Source: Solimonas thermocellulolyticum
Lineage (GTDB): Bacteria; Pseudomonadota; Gammaproteobacteria; Nevskiales; Nevskiaceae
NCBI RefSeq assembly: GCF_040327995.1
Contig: NZ_JBEPIJ010000003.1
Location: 197,643 to 261,642, forward strand
DNA: 64,000 nt
Reading direction: 5' to 3'
The notes beneath the pieces are model-generated. The model was not told where the DNA came from. It searched no databases and saw only the letters and a program-made list of their open reading frames with translations. Numbering within the stretch: the first letter of the stretch is position 1; each line of letters begins with the position of its first letter. This document shows positions 25,541-34,164 of this stretch, one piece after another. A program made the position numbers and the translations under genes.

Positions 25541-26628
25541 GCACACCAGCACCCGCGGCCGCGCCGCACAACCCGCTCGGCACCGACGGCTTCGAGTTCG
25601 TCGAGTACACCGCGCCGACCCGCGCCGGCATCTTAGAGCTGCACCGGCTGTTCGAGATGATGGGCTTCACCGCGGTGGCCCGGCACCGCAGCAAGGACGT
25701 GACGCTCTATCGTCAGGGTGACATCAACTTCCTGGTCAACGGCACGCCTTACACGCACTTCGAGCAGTTCGCCAAGGCGCACGGCCCCAGCGCCTGCGCG
25801 ATGGGCTGGCGCGTCAAGGATGCAGTCAAGGCCCACGCGCACGCGCTCGCGCAGGGCGCGGTGCCCTTCGACACCAAGCCCGGCTTCATGGAACTGCGCC
25901 TGCCGGCGCTCTATGGCATCGGTTCGAGTGTCCTGTATCTGATCGACCGCTATGGTCCCGAGCACTCGATCTACGACGTGGACTTTCGTTTCTTCGACGG
26001 CGTCGAGCGCGTGCCGAAGGGCGTCGGTCTGACCGTGATCGACCACCTCACCCACAACGTCGAGCGCGGCAACATGGACACTTGGGCCGGTTTTTACGAG
26101 CGCATCGGCAACTTCCGCGAGATCCGCTATTTCGACATCGAGGGCAAGCTCACCGGATTGGTGTCTCGGGCCATGACCTCGCCGTGCGGCAAGATCCGCA
26201 TCCCGATCAACGAGAGCGCCGACGATCAGTCGCAGATCGAGGAATTTCTGCGTCAGTACCGCGGCGAGGGCATCCAGCACATCGCGCTCGCCACCGACGA
26301 CATCTACGCGACGGTCGAGGCGCTGCGCGCGCGTGGCGTGCAGTTCATGGACACGCCCGACGGCTACTACGATCAGGTGGACCGGCGCGTGCCGCGGCAC
26401 GGCGAGCCGCTCGCGCGGCTGCGCGAACTGCGCATCCTGATCGACGGCGCGCCCGCCGAGGGCATTTTGTTGCAGATCTTCACCAGCACCGTCATCGGCC
26501 CGATCTTTTTCGAGATCATCCAGCGCAAAGGCAACGAGGGCTTCGGCGAGGGCAACTTCAAGGCCTTGTTCGAATCGATCGAGGACGACCAGATCCGGCG
26601 CGGCGTGATCAAGAGCGAGGCCGCATGA
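25537..26628 (+). CDS. hppD: 4-hydroxyphenylpyruvate dioxygenase
   Basis: The 363-residue enzyme converts 4-hydroxyphenylpyruvate to homogentisate. The two VOC-fold halves are present and the three iron ligands can be seen: histidine in VIDHLTHNVERG, histidine in GIQHIALATDDI and glutamate in GPIFFEIIQRKG. The C-terminal FGEGNFKALFESIE is a family signature. It is translationally coupled to phhA upstream and hmgA downstream by ATGA overlaps. Confidence 0.96.
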   Translation: MSTPAPAAAPHNPLGTDGFEFVEYTAPTRAGILELHRLFEMMGFTAVARHRSKDVTLYRQGDINFLVNGTPYTHFEQFAKAHGPSACAMGWRVKDAVKAHAHALAQGAVPFDTKPGFMELRLPALYGIGSSVLYLIDRYGPEHSIYDVDFRFFDGVERVPKGVGLTVIDHLTHNVERGNMDTWAGFYERIGNFREIRYFDIEGKLTGLVSRAMTSPCGKIRIPINESADDQSQIEEFLRQYRGEGIQHIALATDDIYATVEALRARGVQFMDTPDGYYDQVDRRVPRHGEPLARLRELRILIDGAPAEGILLQIFTSTVIGPIFFEIIQRKGNEGFGEGNFKALFESIEDDQIRRGVIKSEAA

Positions 26629-27761
26629 AGAAGTGGATCTACCGCCCGATCGTCGAGGGCCTGGCCTCGCGACAGGCGCACGCCGATCTGCCCGCAGGCA
26701 CGGTCGAGCGCGAGCTCGGCAAGGAAGGCTTCTTCGGCCCGGCGACGCAGATGATCCATCCGCGCCCGCCGACCGGCTGGACGAGCTGGGAAGGCCCCTT
26801 GCGGCCGCGCGCCTTCGACCTTTGCAAGCTCGCCGCGGCCGCGGCCTGTCCGTGGGATGCGCCGGTGGTGTTGCACAACCCGCATCTGTGCCTGCGCCAC
26901 TGGGTCTGCGCGCAGCCCATGCAGGCGCTCGTGCGCAACGCCGATGGCGACGAGCTGCTGTTCCTGCACCAAGGCGATGCCGAGCTCTACTGCGACTACG
27001 GTCATCTGAGTCTGGTCGCCGGTGACTACGTCGTGCTGCCGCGCGGCACGATGTGGCGCATCGATTGCGTGCAGCCGACGACGTGGTTGTTGATCGAGGC
27101 GACCAATTCCAGTTACCAGCTGCCGGACAAGGGGCTGATCGGCGAGCACGCGATCTTCGATCCGGCGCTGTTCGACTATCCCCGCATCGACGAGGCATTC
27201 CGGGCGCAGCAGCAGGGCGCGCTGGGCGCACGCGACTGGCGCGTGCGGATCAAGCGCGGCAACCGCATCTCCACCGTGACCTATCCGTACAACCCGCTCG
27301 ATGCGCTCGGCTGGCACGGCACGCTGATGCCGGTGCGCATCAACGTGAGGGACATCCGTCCGCTGATGTCGCACCGCTACCATCTGCCACCCAGCGCGCA
27401 CACGACCTTCGTCGCGCACCGCTTCGTCGTCTGCACCTTCGCGCCGCGCCCTTTCGAGACCGATCCGGGTGCGATCAAGGTGCCGTTCTTCCACAACAAC
27501 GACGACTACGACGAAGTGCTGTTCTACCACGCCGGCGACTTCTTCTCGCGCGACAACATCCATCCCGGCATGATGACGCTGCACCCGTGCGGGTTCACGC
27601 ACGGACCGCATCCCAAGGCGCTGCAGAACATGCTGGTGCAGAAGAAGCCGGCGACCGACGAATACGCGGTGATGATCGACGCACGCGACGCGCTCGAGGT
27701 CGGCGACGACATGCCCAGTGTCGAGTGGACCGACTACCATCGCTCCTGGCGCAGCGACTGA
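26625..27761 (+). CDS. hmgA: Homogentisate 1,2-dioxygenase, short form
   Basis: The 378-residue cupin enzyme opens the homogentisate ring to maleylacetoacetate. Metal ligands lie in NNDDYDEVLFYHAGDF (glutamate) and MMTLHPCGFTHGPHP (histidines). It is shorter than the about 430-residue enzymes of Pseudomonas and animals and belongs to the compact form annotated under the same name. The start codon overlaps the hppD stop (ATGA). Its product is taken on by the isomerase and fumarylacetoacetase genes about 1.5 kb downstream. Confidence 0.88.
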   Translation: MKKWIYRPIVEGLASRQAHADLPAGTVERELGKEGFFGPATQMIHPRPPTGWTSWEGPLRPRAFDLCKLAAAAACPWDAPVVLHNPHLCLRHWVCAQPMQALVRNADGDELLFLHQGDAELYCDYGHLSLVAGDYVVLPRGTMWRIDCVQPTTWLLIEATNSSYQLPDKGLIGEHAIFDPALFDYPRIDEAFRAQQQGALGARDWRVRIKRGNRISTVTYPYNPLDALGWHGTLMPVRINVRDIRPLMSHRYHLPPSAHTTFVAHRFVVCTFAPRPFETDPGAIKVPFFHNNDDYDEVLFYHAGDFFSRDNIHPGMMTLHPCGFTHGPHPKALQNMLVQKKPATDEYAVMIDARDALEVGDDMPSVEWTDYHRSWRSD

Positions 27762-27770
27762 CTTGCAGTG

Positions 27771-28224
27771 TCAACCGGCCCAGGCAAGGGTCGGAAGACA
27801 ACGCTGCACCGCCTTCGCCTCGGCGGCCCTGCGCCGGTCGCCGGACGACTGTCCGGTCCGATGGCGAAACGCGCTGTGAAACGCGCTCTGCTCGGCGCAG
27901 CCGAGCATGAACGCGATCTGGCAGAGCTGGACGTCGGGGACTTGCAGCATGGTGCTCGGTCTGTGCCTCCACCGGGGTGCGCGATGCCTCGTCCGAGGAC
28001 AGGATCGGTAGCTCCAGAGCCGCAGCGTCGAAGACCAGCGCCGTGCGCGCGGCGCCCAAGCGCGGCGTCCCGCCGAAAACCCGTGTGTAGCCGGACACGT
28101 CTACCGCCTACGGAAACTGAAAGTGCGCGTCGAAACTCAAGGCCGGCCGGTTTGCGAGCCAGCGGACGAAGTGCGCGCGCCGCCAGCATGTGCTGAGGAA
28201 TCACGGGATCGGGTGGCGCACCAT
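27771..28224 (-). pseudogene. Broken AraC-family regulator
   Basis: Reading across frames gives parts of an AraC regulator. Near the 5' end are MVRHPIP and LAARALRPLARKPAG, then LSFDAHFQFP followed by a stop, then VSGYTRVFGGTPRLGAARTA and LVFDAAALELPILSSDEA from an arabinose-binding-like domain. After a one-base insertion comes the end of the second helix-turn-helix, LCQIAFMLGCAEQSAFHSAF, RHRTGQS. The stretch that should hold the first helix-turn-helix is missing, so an internal deletion is present besides frameshifts. The intact first gene of this window is of the same type. It is a dead gene inside the aromatic catabolic cluster. Confidence 0.75.
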
Positions 28225-28295
28225 GGGGCGCGGTCCATCGCCGGTGGGCGCGACCGCGAGATCCACCCGCCGGTGGTTCGGAGCAGGAGGTGCAC

Positions 28296-28841
28296 GTGAA
28301 CAAAGCCATGCGCCAGCTAGCGGCGCTCGCAGTATCGGCTGTCGTGATCTCGGGCTGCGCCGCCGGTAGCGGTCCGCAACCCCCGATCGACGAAGGTCCG
28401 CCGCCCGAGCTGCGCTCCTACGCGGTGCGCGGCAGCGCCGACAAGCTGCCCCTGATCCAGGTGGAGCAGATCGACAGCCGCTCGAACGATGGCCGCTTTC
28501 GCATCGAGTGGGAGGTCGGCGGCGCCAGGGCCTATGCCGCGGACCTGTATGTCAGCGAAGACCCGTATCCGCCGCTGTTTTCCTTCAGTGATGCGCAGGG
28601 GGACGTACGGATCTCCTCGCTGTACTGCTGGGTCGGGGATCCCGACTGCCGGCTGCGGCATGTGCTGAACTGCCGCTTCGATCCGCACAATGTCCTGCAA
28701 TGCGACGGACAGGGCGCGGTCGACCTGACGCACTGGCTCGGCGAGTTGCCGCGAAAGGTCTGGCTCGTGCTCGAGGCCTGCAACCGGCAAGCCGATGCGA
28801 CGCGCTGCGCCGCCAACGCGGTCGAGGTGGAGTTTCGGTGA
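28296..28841 (+). CDS. Putative lipoprotein of unknown function
   Basis: The 181-residue product starts at a GTG five bases after a strong AGGAGG site. Its signal sequence MNKAMRQLAALAVSAVVISG ends in the lipobox ISGC, so it is a predicted lipoprotein. The mature part contains a VEQIDSRSNDGRFRIEWEV stretch and four later cysteines (YCWVGDPDCR, LNCRFD, LQC), which may form disulfides in the periplasm. I do not recognise the family. It lies between hmgA and fahA and seems inserted in the catabolic cluster. Confidence 0.7.
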   Translation: MNKAMRQLAALAVSAVVISGCAAGSGPQPPIDEGPPPELRSYAVRGSADKLPLIQVEQIDSRSNDGRFRIEWEVGGARAYAADLYVSEDPYPPLFSFSDAQGDVRISSLYCWVGDPDCRLRHVLNCRFDPHNVLQCDGQGAVDLTHWLGELPRKVWLVLEACNRQADATRCAANAVEVEFR

Positions 28842-28918
28842 ACGCGATGAATGCGGCCCGCGATCCGACCGACCCCGGCGTAATTTGACGCCGTCGGATC
28901 CGTCGGTGCCGCTCAGGG

Positions 28919-29152
28919 GCACAGTTCACCGCCACCGCAGAAATCTCCGATGGCGGCTCGCTGGACGTCACCGCACAGGTGAACCGGTCCTCCTCCAACC
29001 CGGACGCGGCAACGACCGGCAACGCCAGTGGTTCCGAAGGCAAGGCCACGGCCGGGAGGCTATCGCGCACGCAGTTCGCCGGCGGCACCTGCGGCATCGC
29101 CACACGCGCCGCGCTCGACGCGCAGCGTGCCACACCCGATCCCTGCGGGTGA
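28919..29152 (+). pseudogene. Possible C-terminal remnant of a secreted protein
   Basis: This frame has no start codon but codes for a plausible protein tail, AQFTATAEISDGGSLDVTAQ, then VNRSSSNPDAATTGNASGSE and two cysteines before a TGA at 29150-29152. It is rich in serine, threonine and glycine, as in exported repeat proteins. It lies in the 370-base gap between the lipoprotein and fahA, which otherwise holds no gene. With no start and no recognised family, this is weakly supported. Confidence 0.35.
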
Positions 29153-29211
29153 GCCGCGCGCGGAACGACTACCATGGTGCGTGGCGCACCGACCGATTCA
29201 TAAAACGAACG

Positions 29212-30234
29212 ATGAAGCTTGCGAGCCTCAAGGACGGCAGCCGCGACGGCCGCCTCGTCGTCGTCTCCACCGATTTGACTCGCTGCGTGCCGGCGACCGG
29301 CATCGCGCCGACCTTGCAGGCCGCACTCGATCGCTGGGACCAGACCGAGCCGGCGCTGCGCGCGCTTGCACAGCGCCTGGACGCCGGCGGCTGTGGCGAC
29401 GAGGCCGAGGTCTTCCACCCCATCGCCTGCCACTCGCCGCTGCCTCGTGCCTACCAGTGGGCCGACGGCTCGGCCTACGTCAACCATGTGGAGCTGGTGC
29501 GCCGCGCGCGCGGCGCCGAGCTGCCGGACAGCTTTTGGACTGATCCGCTGATCTACCAGGGCGGCAGCGACAGCTTTCTCGATCCGATGGGGCCGATCGA
29601 GGCCGCGAGCGAGGACTGGGGTATTGATCTAGAAGCCGAGATCGCAGTGATCACCGGTGACGTACCGATGGGCGTCACCCCCGAAGCGGCGCGCAACTGC
29701 ATACGGCTGGTGATGCTGGTCAACGACGTCTCGCTGCGCAATCTGATCCCGGCCGAGCTGGCCAAGGGCTTCGGCTTTTTCCAGTCCAAACCTTCGAGCG
29801 CGTTCTCGCCGGTCGCGGTCACGCCGGACGAACTCGGCGCCGCCTGGGACGGCGGCCGCGTGCATCTGCCGCTACGCTCCAGCATCAATGGCCACGTGCT
29901 CGGCGTGCCCAATGCCGGCGTCGACATGACCTTCGACTTCCCGACGCTGATCGCGCACGCGGCCAAGACGCGCAAACTGGCGGCCGGCAGCATCATCGGT
30001 TCCGGCACGGTCTCCAACCGCGATGCCGGCGGCGGGCCGGGCAGGCCGGTCGCGGACGGCGGCGTCGGCTATTCCTGCCTTGCCGAGGTACGCATGATCG
30101 AGACGCTGTTGCACGGCAAGCCGCGGACGCCGTTCCTGCGCTTCGGCGATCAGGTGCGCATCGAGATGCTCGACGCGCAGGGACGCTCGATCTTCGGCGC
30201 GATTGAACAGGTGGTTGCGCGCCACCGGCCCTGA
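29212..30234 (+). CDS. fahA: Fumarylacetoacetate hydrolase family protein, likely fumarylacetoacetase
   Basis: The 340-residue protein has the FAH fold motifs: metal-binding glutamates in IDLEAEIAVITGDV, NDVSLRNLIP, the KPSSAFSPVAVTPDEL stretch and GSIIGSGTVSNRD. It would cut fumarylacetoacetate to fumarate and acetoacetate, the last step of tyrosine degradation; the neighbours make this the best role, although the family contains other hydrolases. The ATG at 29212 is followed by MKLASLKDG, typical of these proteins. maiA follows after 16 bases. Confidence 0.88.
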   Translation: MKLASLKDGSRDGRLVVVSTDLTRCVPATGIAPTLQAALDRWDQTEPALRALAQRLDAGGCGDEAEVFHPIACHSPLPRAYQWADGSAYVNHVELVRRARGAELPDSFWTDPLIYQGGSDSFLDPMGPIEAASEDWGIDLEAEIAVITGDVPMGVTPEAARNCIRLVMLVNDVSLRNLIPAELAKGFGFFQSKPSSAFSPVAVTPDELGAAWDGGRVHLPLRSSINGHVLGVPNAGVDMTFDFPTLIAHAAKTRKLAAGSIIGSGTVSNRDAGGGPGRPVADGGVGYSCLAEVRMIETLLHGKPRTPFLRFGDQVRIEMLDAQGRSIFGAIEQVVARHRP

Positions 30235-30250
30235 AGCGAAGGAGGACTCG

Positions 30251-30898
30251 ATGCTCAAGCTCTATTCCTACTGGCGTTCGTCGGCCAGCTACCGCGTGCG
30301 TATCGCGCTCAACCTCAAGGGCCTGCCGTACGAGATCGTGCCGGTACACCTCGTGCGCGATGGCGGACAGCAGTTCTCGGCCGCGTACCGCGCGCTCAAT
30401 CCGCAGTCGCGCGTGCCGCTGCTGGTCGATGGCGACTTCGTGCTCAACCAGTCTCTGGCGATTCTCGACTACCTGGAGGCCCAACATCCGCAGCCGGCGC
30501 TCTTGAGCGGCGATGCGCGCACCAAGGCACGTATCCGCGCGTTCTGCCTGACCATCGTCGCCGACATCCAGCCGCTGCAGAACACCTCGGTGCTGAAGTA
30601 TCTCGGCCAGACGCTGCAGGTGGGCGAGGATGCGCGCACGGCCTGGCTGCGACACTGGATCACGCGCGGGCTCGCCGCGCTCGAGGAAGGTTTGCGCGAC
30701 GTGCCGGATGCGCCCTTCGTCTTCGGCGCATCGCCGAGCTGGGCCGATTGCGTGCTGGTGCCGCAGATCTATGCGGCGCAGCGTTTCGGCTGTGACGCCG
30801 CGCGCTATCCGCGGCTCGCGCGCGTGGCTGCGCACTGCGCGACGCTGCCGGCCTTCCAGCGCGCGCACCCGGACGCGCAGCCCGACGCCGGCGCTTGA
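30251..30898 (+). CDS. maiA: Maleylacetoacetate isomerase (zeta-class glutathione transferase)
   Basis: The 215-residue protein has the zeta-class active-site motif YWRSSASYRVRIALN and the thioredoxin-like and helical domains (NPQSRVPLLVDGD, LNQSLAILDYLE, then SWADCVLVPQIYAA). It isomerises maleylacetoacetate to fumarylacetoacetate with glutathione. An AGGAGG-like site lies just ahead. It completes the set phhA-hpd-hmgA-fahA-maiA, lacking only a dedicated tyrosine aminotransferase gene. Confidence 0.95.
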   Translation: MLKLYSYWRSSASYRVRIALNLKGLPYEIVPVHLVRDGGQQFSAAYRALNPQSRVPLLVDGDFVLNQSLAILDYLEAQHPQPALLSGDARTKARIRAFCLTIVADIQPLQNTSVLKYLGQTLQVGEDARTAWLRHWITRGLAALEEGLRDVPDAPFVFGASPSWADCVLVPQIYAAQRFGCDAARYPRLARVAAHCATLPAFQRAHPDAQPDAGA

Positions 30899-30950
30899 GG
30901 GCAGGGTCGCGCCGGCCCGGCCTTCGGCGTCGCCGGATCTTCGCCCCGGG

Positions 30951-31469
30951 TCACGGCTGTCGACCGGCGCGCAGGCGTTTCATTTCCTCGGCATGGCGCA
31001 GGCGCAGTTCGCGGCGCAACTGCGCCTCCTCGAACCGGTGCTTCTCGGCGGCCGACTCCGGCTTGAGCGGCGGAACCGGCACCGGCTTGCCGTCGGCGTC
31101 GACGGCGACGAAGGTCAGATAGGCCGACAGGATGTGGCGCCGCTCGCCGCCGCCGGCGCGCTCGGCCTCGACCTTGCAGCCGACTTCCATCGACGTCGTC
31201 CACGCACGATTGACCGAGCAGTTGAAGATCAGCACGTCGCCGCGTTTGGCCGGGGCGATGAAGTGCACCGCGTCGACGCTCGCGGTCACGCAGACGCCGC
31301 CGGCGTGACGGTCCGCGGCGACCGCGGCGAAGCGGTCCATCAAGGCCATGATCTGGCCGCCGAACACCGTGTCGTTGGCGTTCAGATCGTTCGGAAACAC
31401 CATGTAGACCTGTTCGCGCACGGCGGAGTGGCTCACCGGCTTGGCCGGGACATCACCGATATCCTGCAT
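30951..31469 (-). CDS. Acyl-CoA thioesterase, hotdog fold
   Basis: The 172-residue protein has the YciA/BFIT-like hotdog core: MVFPNDLNANDTVFGGQIMA with the active-site asparagine and aspartate residues, then a central helix and TASVDAVHFIAPAKRGD. A charged tail (FEEAQLRRELRLRHAEEMKR) extends past the fold. It hydrolyses acyl-CoA in the cytoplasm; the chain length is unknown. The ATG at 31469 was chosen because upstream in-frame sequence is unlike a protein. It is convergent with maiA and divergent from the hydrolase-like gene. Confidence 0.85.
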   Translation of the reverse strand: MQDIGDVPAKPVSHSAVREQVYMVFPNDLNANDTVFGGQIMALMDRFAAVAADRHAGGVCVTASVDAVHFIAPAKRGDVLIFNCSVNRAWTTSMEVGCKVEAERAGGGERRHILSAYLTFVAVDADGKPVPVPPLKPESAAEKHRFEEAQLRRELRLRHAEEMKRLRAGRQP

Positions 31470-31617
31470 TTTGCTCCCACCTTTGCTGACGTTTGCCGCG
31501 CCGGATGCCGACGCCGCCGGCACCGGGTTGCGGCGTATCGTGCAGCAGCGAGACGGCCGCGCGCCAAGGTCCGTGGCCGTCTGCACACACAGCCACGGAT
31601 GGAAGGGACTCGGACCG

Positions 31618-32301
31618 ATGACCACGGCAGCGCTCGCCGTCGAACGGCACTATGCCATCACGCGCGATGCCGTGCCCTTGGTCGTGGCCCGCTTCGTCTG
31701 CCACCAGCCGCGACGCGCCTGCCTGCTCCTCAGCGACCCCGCGCTCGATCGCTCGTTCTGGATGCGGGGGGCGCCGTCGGCGATCGAGCACCTGCTGGGT
31801 CGCGGCTGCGAGGTATTCGTGGCCGAGCTGCGCGGCTGCGGTCTGTCGGCAGCGGCCGGCGCGCCGACGGCGCGTCGCCTGCACGACCACGTGGCGCTCG
31901 ACGTTCCGGCCTTGGTCGCCGCCATACGCCGCCTCAGCACGCCGCTGCCGCTGTACGGGGTGGGCCACCGCCGCGCGGCCACGCTCGCCCTCAATGCCGG
32001 CGGTTTCGACGGCGTCGTCGGCCTCGACGCCGCGCCGCTACCGGGAATGGCCGCGGGTGCGGGTGCATCCGTCGCGCTGCTGGTGGCCGGCGCCGATGAC
32101 GCGCGCGCGCAGCGCGACGGTCGGGAGCTGGCTGCGCTCTTCGGTGCTCGGCAGGGCGAGGTCCACACCGCGGCGTCGCGCCGCTCTGGGCTCATCGTCG
32201 ATGGCGAGGCCGCGCGTGCGCTGTGGTCAAAGGTGGTCGCCTGGCTGGATGCCGCGGCGCGCCCGGCAACGCCCGATCTCGTCGACGCCGGTTCGGGTTA
32301 G
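31618..32301 (+). CDS. Alpha/beta-hydrolase-like protein lacking the nucleophile serine
   Basis: The 227-residue protein resembles a small alpha/beta hydrolase: a lid-like FWMRGAPSAIEHLLGRG, the turn VAELRGCGLSAAAG, and the strand before the nucleophile elbow YGVGHRRAATLAL. In active members the elbow reads GHSxGG; here the serine is arginine and the second glycine alanine, so classical hydrolysis seems impossible. A late VALLVAGADD strand resembles the acid-bearing one. Its 3' end overlaps the convergent bkdR by four bases. It may be a diverged, non-catalytic member; function unknown. Confidence 0.65.
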   Translation: MTTAALAVERHYAITRDAVPLVVARFVCHQPRRACLLLSDPALDRSFWMRGAPSAIEHLLGRGCEVFVAELRGCGLSAAAGAPTARRLHDHVALDVPALVAAIRRLSTPLPLYGVGHRRAATLALNAGGFDGVVGLDAAPLPGMAAGAGASVALLVAGADDARAQRDGRELAALFGARQGEVHTAASRRSGLIVDGEAARALWSKVVAWLDAAARPATPDLVDAGSG

Positions 32302-32777
32302 CTCCGCTGCAGTCGCAGCGGTAGGCGCGTCGTGTTCACCGTTTGACTCATCGAGATCGACGAGCTGATCTCCTGTACGCCGTCGATCTGCGACAGCTTC
32401 TGCCAGAAGAACTGCTCGTACTCCTCGATGCTGCCGACGAGGATCTTGAGCAGAAAATCGACGTCGCCCATCAGCGTGTGACACTCGATCACCTGCGGGA
32501 ACAGTTTCACCGCGGCAAGGAAGTTCGGCAGCACGTCGCGGCCGTGACGCGCCATCTTCACGTGTGCGATCACCATCACGCCGAGCCCGACCTTGCGGTG
32601 ATCCAGCAAGGCGACGCGCGCGCGGATCACGCCGCTGTCGGTGAGCTTCTGGATGCGCCGCCACACCACCGTGCGCGACGAGGCCACCTGCTCGGCGATG
32701 TCGGCGATCGGCAGGGTAGCGTCGCGCTGCAATAGATCGAGGATGCGCAGGTCGAGCGCATCGAGTTCCGGGTTCAT
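32298..32777 (-). CDS. bkdR: Lrp/AsnC-type regulator, probable BkdR
   Basis: The 159-residue protein has an N-terminal helix-turn-helix (LDLRILDLLQRDATLP, VASSRTVVWRRIQKL) and a RAM domain (HTLMGDVDFLLKILVGSIEE). It lies directly upstream of, and divergent from, the branched-chain keto-acid dehydrogenase operon, with 125 bases between starts. This matches BkdR of Pseudomonas, an Lrp-like activator that responds to branched-chain amino acids. The role is inferred from position. Confidence 0.88.
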   Translation of the reverse strand: MNPELDALDLRILDLLQRDATLPIADIAEQVASSRTVVWRRIQKLTDSGVIRARVALLDHRKVGLGVMVIAHVKMARHGRDVLPNFLAAVKLFPQVIECHTLMGDVDFLLKILVGSIEEYEQFFWQKLSQIDGVQEISSSISMSQTVNTTRLPLRLQRS

Positions 32778-32902
32778 GTGTTCCGATCTTACGCCTTTGA
32801 GGGGAACGATGTTCCACGGATACGGATTCTGGGTAGAAATCAGGGACGAATGTGCGCCGGCGCACTTCTAGAATGTTTCGCGTGCATGGTGAGGAGACTG
32901 GC

Positions 32903-34162
32903 ATGGCAGACAACAAGCCGAAACGTGCCCGGCCGCAGGTTTCGCAGGCGCTGCGCCTGCACGTCCCCGAGCCCGCCGCGAGGCCGGGAGACGACCCCGA
33001 CTTCAGCTACGTGCGAGTGCCCAAGGCCGGTGCGCTCGAGCGCCCGGCCATCGACACCGCCGAGCCGGCGCTGCGCCCCTACGCCGAAAGCCTGGTGCGT
33101 GTGCTCGACGAAGAGCACCGCGCCGTCGGCGACTGGAATCCGCGGCTCGACGCCGACACCCTGCGCCGCGGTCTGCGCCACATGCTGCTCACCCGCATCT
33201 TCGACGACCGCATGCTGCGCGTGCAGCGCCAGGGCAAGACCTCGTTCTACATCAAGTCCACGGGCGAGGAGGCGGTCGCGGTCGCGCAGGCCTACGCGCT
33301 GCATCCGGACGACATGCTGTTTCCGAGCTATCGCCAGCAGGGCCTTTTGATTGCGCGCGGCCATTCGCTCGTCGACATGATGTGCCAGGTCTACAACAAC
33401 ACGCGCGATCGTCTCAAAGGGCGGCAGTTGCCGATCATGTACTCGGTGCGCGAGAAGAACTTCTTCTCGATCTCCGGCAACCTCGGCACGCAGTTTCCGC
33501 AGGCGGTCGGCTGGGCAATGGCCTCGGCGATGAAGGGCGACACGCGCATCGCCGCCAGTTGGGTCGGCGAGGGCACCACGGCGGAAGCAGACTTCCACTA
33601 CGCCTTGACCTTTGCGGCGGTCTACCAGGCCCCGGTGATCCTCAACGTGGTCAACAACCAGTACGCGATCTCCTCGTTCCAGGGCTTCGCCGGTGGCGAG
33701 CATGCGACCTTCGCGCAGCGCGCGATCGGTTACGGCCTTCCCGGCATCCGTGTGGACGGCAACGACTTTCTCGCGGTCTACGCGGTCACGCAGTGGGCGG
33801 CCGAGCGCGCGCGCGCCAATCACGGTGCGACGCTGATCGAGCTGTTCACCTACCGCGCCGCCGCGCACTCGACCAGCGACGATCCCTCCGCCTACCGGCC
33901 CGAGAACGAGTTCGCGCGCTGGCCGCTCGGGGATCCGATCGAGCGGCTCAAGCAGCACCTGATCGCCATCGGCGAATGGAGCGAAGCGCAGCACGAGCAG
34001 TTGGCCAAGGACCTCGACGACGAGGTGCGCGCCGACCTCAAGGAGGCCGAGAGCTACGGCACGCTGTCCACGCCGCCGGCGAGTCCCAAGACCATGTTCG
34101 AGGACGTGTTCAAGGAAATGCCCGCGCACCTGATCCGGCAGCGGCAAGAGATGGGGTACTGA
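32903..34162 (+). CDS. bkdA1: Branched-chain 2-oxoacid dehydrogenase E1 alpha subunit
   Basis: The 419-residue subunit binds thiamine diphosphate and takes part in oxidative decarboxylation of the keto-acids of valine, leucine and isoleucine. It has FYIKSTGEEAVAVAQAYAL, the TPP-motif region SWVGEGTTAEADFHYAL ... NVVNNQYAIS, and the phosphorylation-loop-like TYRAAAHSTSDDPSAYRP. The ATG at 32903 has GAGGAG at good distance; an in-frame upstream start adds an arginine-rich stretch. Two bases separate it from bkdA2. Confidence 0.95.
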   Translation: MADNKPKRARPQVSQALRLHVPEPAARPGDDPDFSYVRVPKAGALERPAIDTAEPALRPYAESLVRVLDEEHRAVGDWNPRLDADTLRRGLRHMLLTRIFDDRMLRVQRQGKTSFYIKSTGEEAVAVAQAYALHPDDMLFPSYRQQGLLIARGHSLVDMMCQVYNNTRDRLKGRQLPIMYSVREKNFFSISGNLGTQFPQAVGWAMASAMKGDTRIAASWVGEGTTAEADFHYALTFAAVYQAPVILNVVNNQYAISSFQGFAGGEHATFAQRAIGYGLPGIRVDGNDFLAVYAVTQWAAERARANHGATLIELFTYRAAAHSTSDDPSAYRPENEFARWPLGDPIERLKQHLIAIGEWSEAQHEQLAKDLDDEVRADLKEAESYGTLSTPPASPKTMFEDVFKEMPAHLIRQRQEMGY

Positions 34163-34164
34163 CG

